The notes beneath the pieces were generated by a model. The model saw only the letters and a program-made list of their open reading frames with translations, did not search any database and had not been told where the DNA came from. From contig CAMJHJ010000131.1 of the NCBI GenBank assembly GCA_946405485.1, forward strand, positions 1 through 6,830: a stretch of DNA of 6,830 bases, read 5' to 3'. Position 1 is the stretch's first letter, and every line of letters starts with the position of its first letter. Made by a program: the position numbers and the translations under genes. Below are positions 5,897 through 6,830 of this stretch, piece after piece. This DNA comes from an uncultured Bacteroidales bacterium. Its GTDB lineage: Bacteria > Bacteroidota > Bacteroidia > Bacteroidales > UBA932.

Positions 5897-6589
5897 ATGG
5901 AAATTAAAAAATCACGAAAGGCGAGTCTCGAAAACAAGAGACTACTCTTCACGGAGATCGGACTCATCGTAGCCCTGCTTGCCGTATGGGGAGCTTTCTC
6001 ATACAGCACGAGGGAGAAGAAGGTCTCCGACCTGATGGATGTCAACCAGGACATCGAAGTCGAGGAAATGGTTCCTATTACCGAAGAGACCCCTCCGCCG
6101 CCGCCCGAGGCCCCGAAGATCCCGATCCTCTCCGACCAGATCGACATCGTGGACGATGACATCAAGGTGGATGACGATATGTTCATGAACCTCGAAGACA
6201 ACGCCAACATGGGCGTCGAGATCCAGGATTATGTGGAGCAGGTCGAGGAGGAACACGTGGAGGAAGAAGCCATTCCGTTCCAGCTCGTTGAAAAGAAGCC
6301 GACCTTCCAGGGAGGCGACGCCAACGATTTCTCGAAATGGGTTAACTCCAAGCTTGTTTATCCTGAGATTGCAAAGGAGAACGGCGTTCAGGGCCGTGTC
6401 GTCCTGCAGTTCACGGTGAACCCCGACGGCAGCGTTTCCGGTGTGAAGGTGCTCCGTGGTGTGGATGCCTCTCTCGATAAGGAAGCTGTCCGCGTCGTTT
6501 CCATGTCTCCGAAGTGGGAGCCCGGACGTCAGCGTGACCGCGCCGTCAAGGTTACCTATACCTTCCCTGTGATTTTCCAGTTGAGATAA
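5897..6589 (+). CDS. tonB: Energy transducer TonB family protein
   Basis: TonB proteins carry proton-motive energy from ExbB/ExbD in the inner membrane to TonB-dependent (in this phylum often SusC-like) outer-membrane transporters. The 230-residue product has the Bacteroidota form: a cytoplasmic start MEIKKSRKASLENKR, one membrane anchor at about 18-36 (TEIGLIVALLAVWGAFSYS), and a short Pro tract TPPPPPEAPKIP (65-76). A strongly acidic linker follows (81-125, 18 Asp/Glu of 45). The C-terminal TonB domain (about 135-230) contains KWVNSKLVYPEIAKENGVQG, VVLQFTVNPDGSVSGVKVLRG and SPKWEPGRQRDRAVKVTYTF. The frame is open upstream to 5717, but that part is antisense to ybeY and the promoter lies inside it. 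The gene is alone, without exbB/exbD, and ends in an intrinsic terminator. Many Bacteroidota have several TonB paralogs; which transporters this one serves cannot be told. Confidence 0.93.
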   Translation: MEIKKSRKASLENKRLLFTEIGLIVALLAVWGAFSYSTREKKVSDLMDVNQDIEVEEMVPITEETPPPPPEAPKIPILSDQIDIVDDDIKVDDDMFMNLEDNANMGVEIQDYVEQVEEEHVEEEAIPFQLVEKKPTFQGGDANDFSKWVNSKLVYPEIAKENGVQGRVVLQFTVNPDGSVSGVKVLRGVDASLDKEAVRVVSMSPKWEPGRQRDRAVKVTYTFPVIFQLR

Positions 6590-6606
6590 ACAGTTGAAAA
6601 TCATAT

Positions 6607-6637
6607 AAAAGGCCGTCCCACGGGATGGCCTTTTTTT
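6607..6637 (+). terminator. Intrinsic terminator after tonB
   Basis: A strong hairpin lies 17 nt after the tonB stop. The left arm AAAAGGCCGTCC (6607-6618) pairs with GGATGGCCTTTT (6623-6634) around a CACG loop, with one G-T wobble. A run of seven T follows (6631-6637). This is a textbook Rho-independent terminator for rightward transcription. It ends only 8 nt before the hflX start codon. Confidence 0.92.
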
Positions 6638-6645
6638 GGTAAAGG

Positions 6646-6830
6646 ATGAACAATCAGACAACACTCAACGAGAAAGCGGTATTCGTAGGGATCATCCGGC
6701 AGAATGATGATGAGCGCCGGGTATACGAGTATCTGGATGAACTGGAATTCCTGGCAGAGACAGCCGGCGCCAAAGGGGACCGTAAATTCGTACAGCGCCT
6801 GGATAAGCCGGAGAAAGCGACTTATATCCG
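6646..6830 (+). CDS. hflX: GTPase HflX, N-terminal part
   Basis: HflX is a ribosome-associated GTPase that splits stalled or stressed ribosomes. Only 61 codons and two bases are present; the gene runs off the right edge before the G domain. The start MNNQTTLNEKAVFVGIIRQ, then EYLDELEFLAETAGAKG (about 29-45) and KFVQRLDKPEKATYI, match the HflX N-terminal domain. The pattern LDELxxLxxTAGA and the following segment, which leads to the IGxGK motif just outside the window, are characteristic. The ATG at 6646 is preceded by AAAGG with no spacer, so this is not a normal Shine-Dalgarno arrangement. No TAnnTTTG promoter is visible in the 56 nt after tonB. No GTP-binding motif can be checked here, so the call rests on N-terminal similarity. 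Confidence 0.85.
   Translation, partial: MNNQTTLNEKAVFVGIIRQNDDERRVYEYLDELEFLAETAGAKGDRKFVQRLDKPEKATYI

Noticed and set aside
6254..6259. CACGTG core in tonB as a degenerate parS site
   Set aside because: The left arm does not match and the palindrome is absent; it simply encodes part of the acidic EEEHVEEE stretch.

Overview
The window looks like ordinary chromosomal housekeeping DNA from a member of the Bacteroidota, most likely Bacteroidales. The evidence is threefold. Proteins have Bacteroidota-type sequences (a short TonB starting MEIKKSRKASLENKR, a SufS with RSGQMCAEP at the active site, a YbeY with Asp at the usual third His position). Most genes lack a Shine-Dalgarno sequence. Five intergenic or gene-edge sites match the Bacteroidota -7 promoter box TAnnTTTG. 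Coding DNA is fairly GC-rich and the intergenic gaps are short and AT-rich. I cannot name the genus.

Layout. Positions 1-2801 are a leftward block, sufS > sufE > sufT-like (DUF59) > folK > glyS (5' end only). The first four genes are packed with gaps of 3-5 nt or a TGATG overlap; glyS follows after 41 nt and has its own promoter-like box. A 77-nt divergent gap (2802-2878) separates sufS from rightward ruvA (2879-3472). RuvA converges on a leftward pair, ybeY > mnmG (5787-3490, 3 nt apart). A second divergent gap (5788-5896) separates ybeY from rightward tonB (5897-6589). tonB ends in a strong intrinsic terminator, followed at once by the 5' end of hflX (6646 to the window edge). No stretch longer than about 110 nt lacks a gene.

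Function. The sufS-sufE-sufT genes supply persulfide sulfur and assembly help for Fe-S clusters. folK makes the folate precursor 6-hydroxymethyl-dihydropterin pyrophosphate. RuvA works with RuvB in Holliday-junction migration. YbeY (rRNA maturation), MnmG (tRNA wobble-uridine modification), glycyl-tRNA synthetase and HflX (ribosome GTPase) all serve translation. TonB powers outer-membrane import.

The most notable feature is not a gene. Two identical perfect 16-bp palindromes, TGTTCCACGTGGAACA, match the ParB/Spo0J centromere site parS. One fills nearly all of the 17-nt gap between the ruvA and mnmG stop codons; the other lies inside mnmG, 293 bp away. They suggest that this locus is a chromosome-segregation centromere, probably near oriC. 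I found no mobile element, CRISPR array, rRNA or tRNA gene, and no clearly new multi-gene system.
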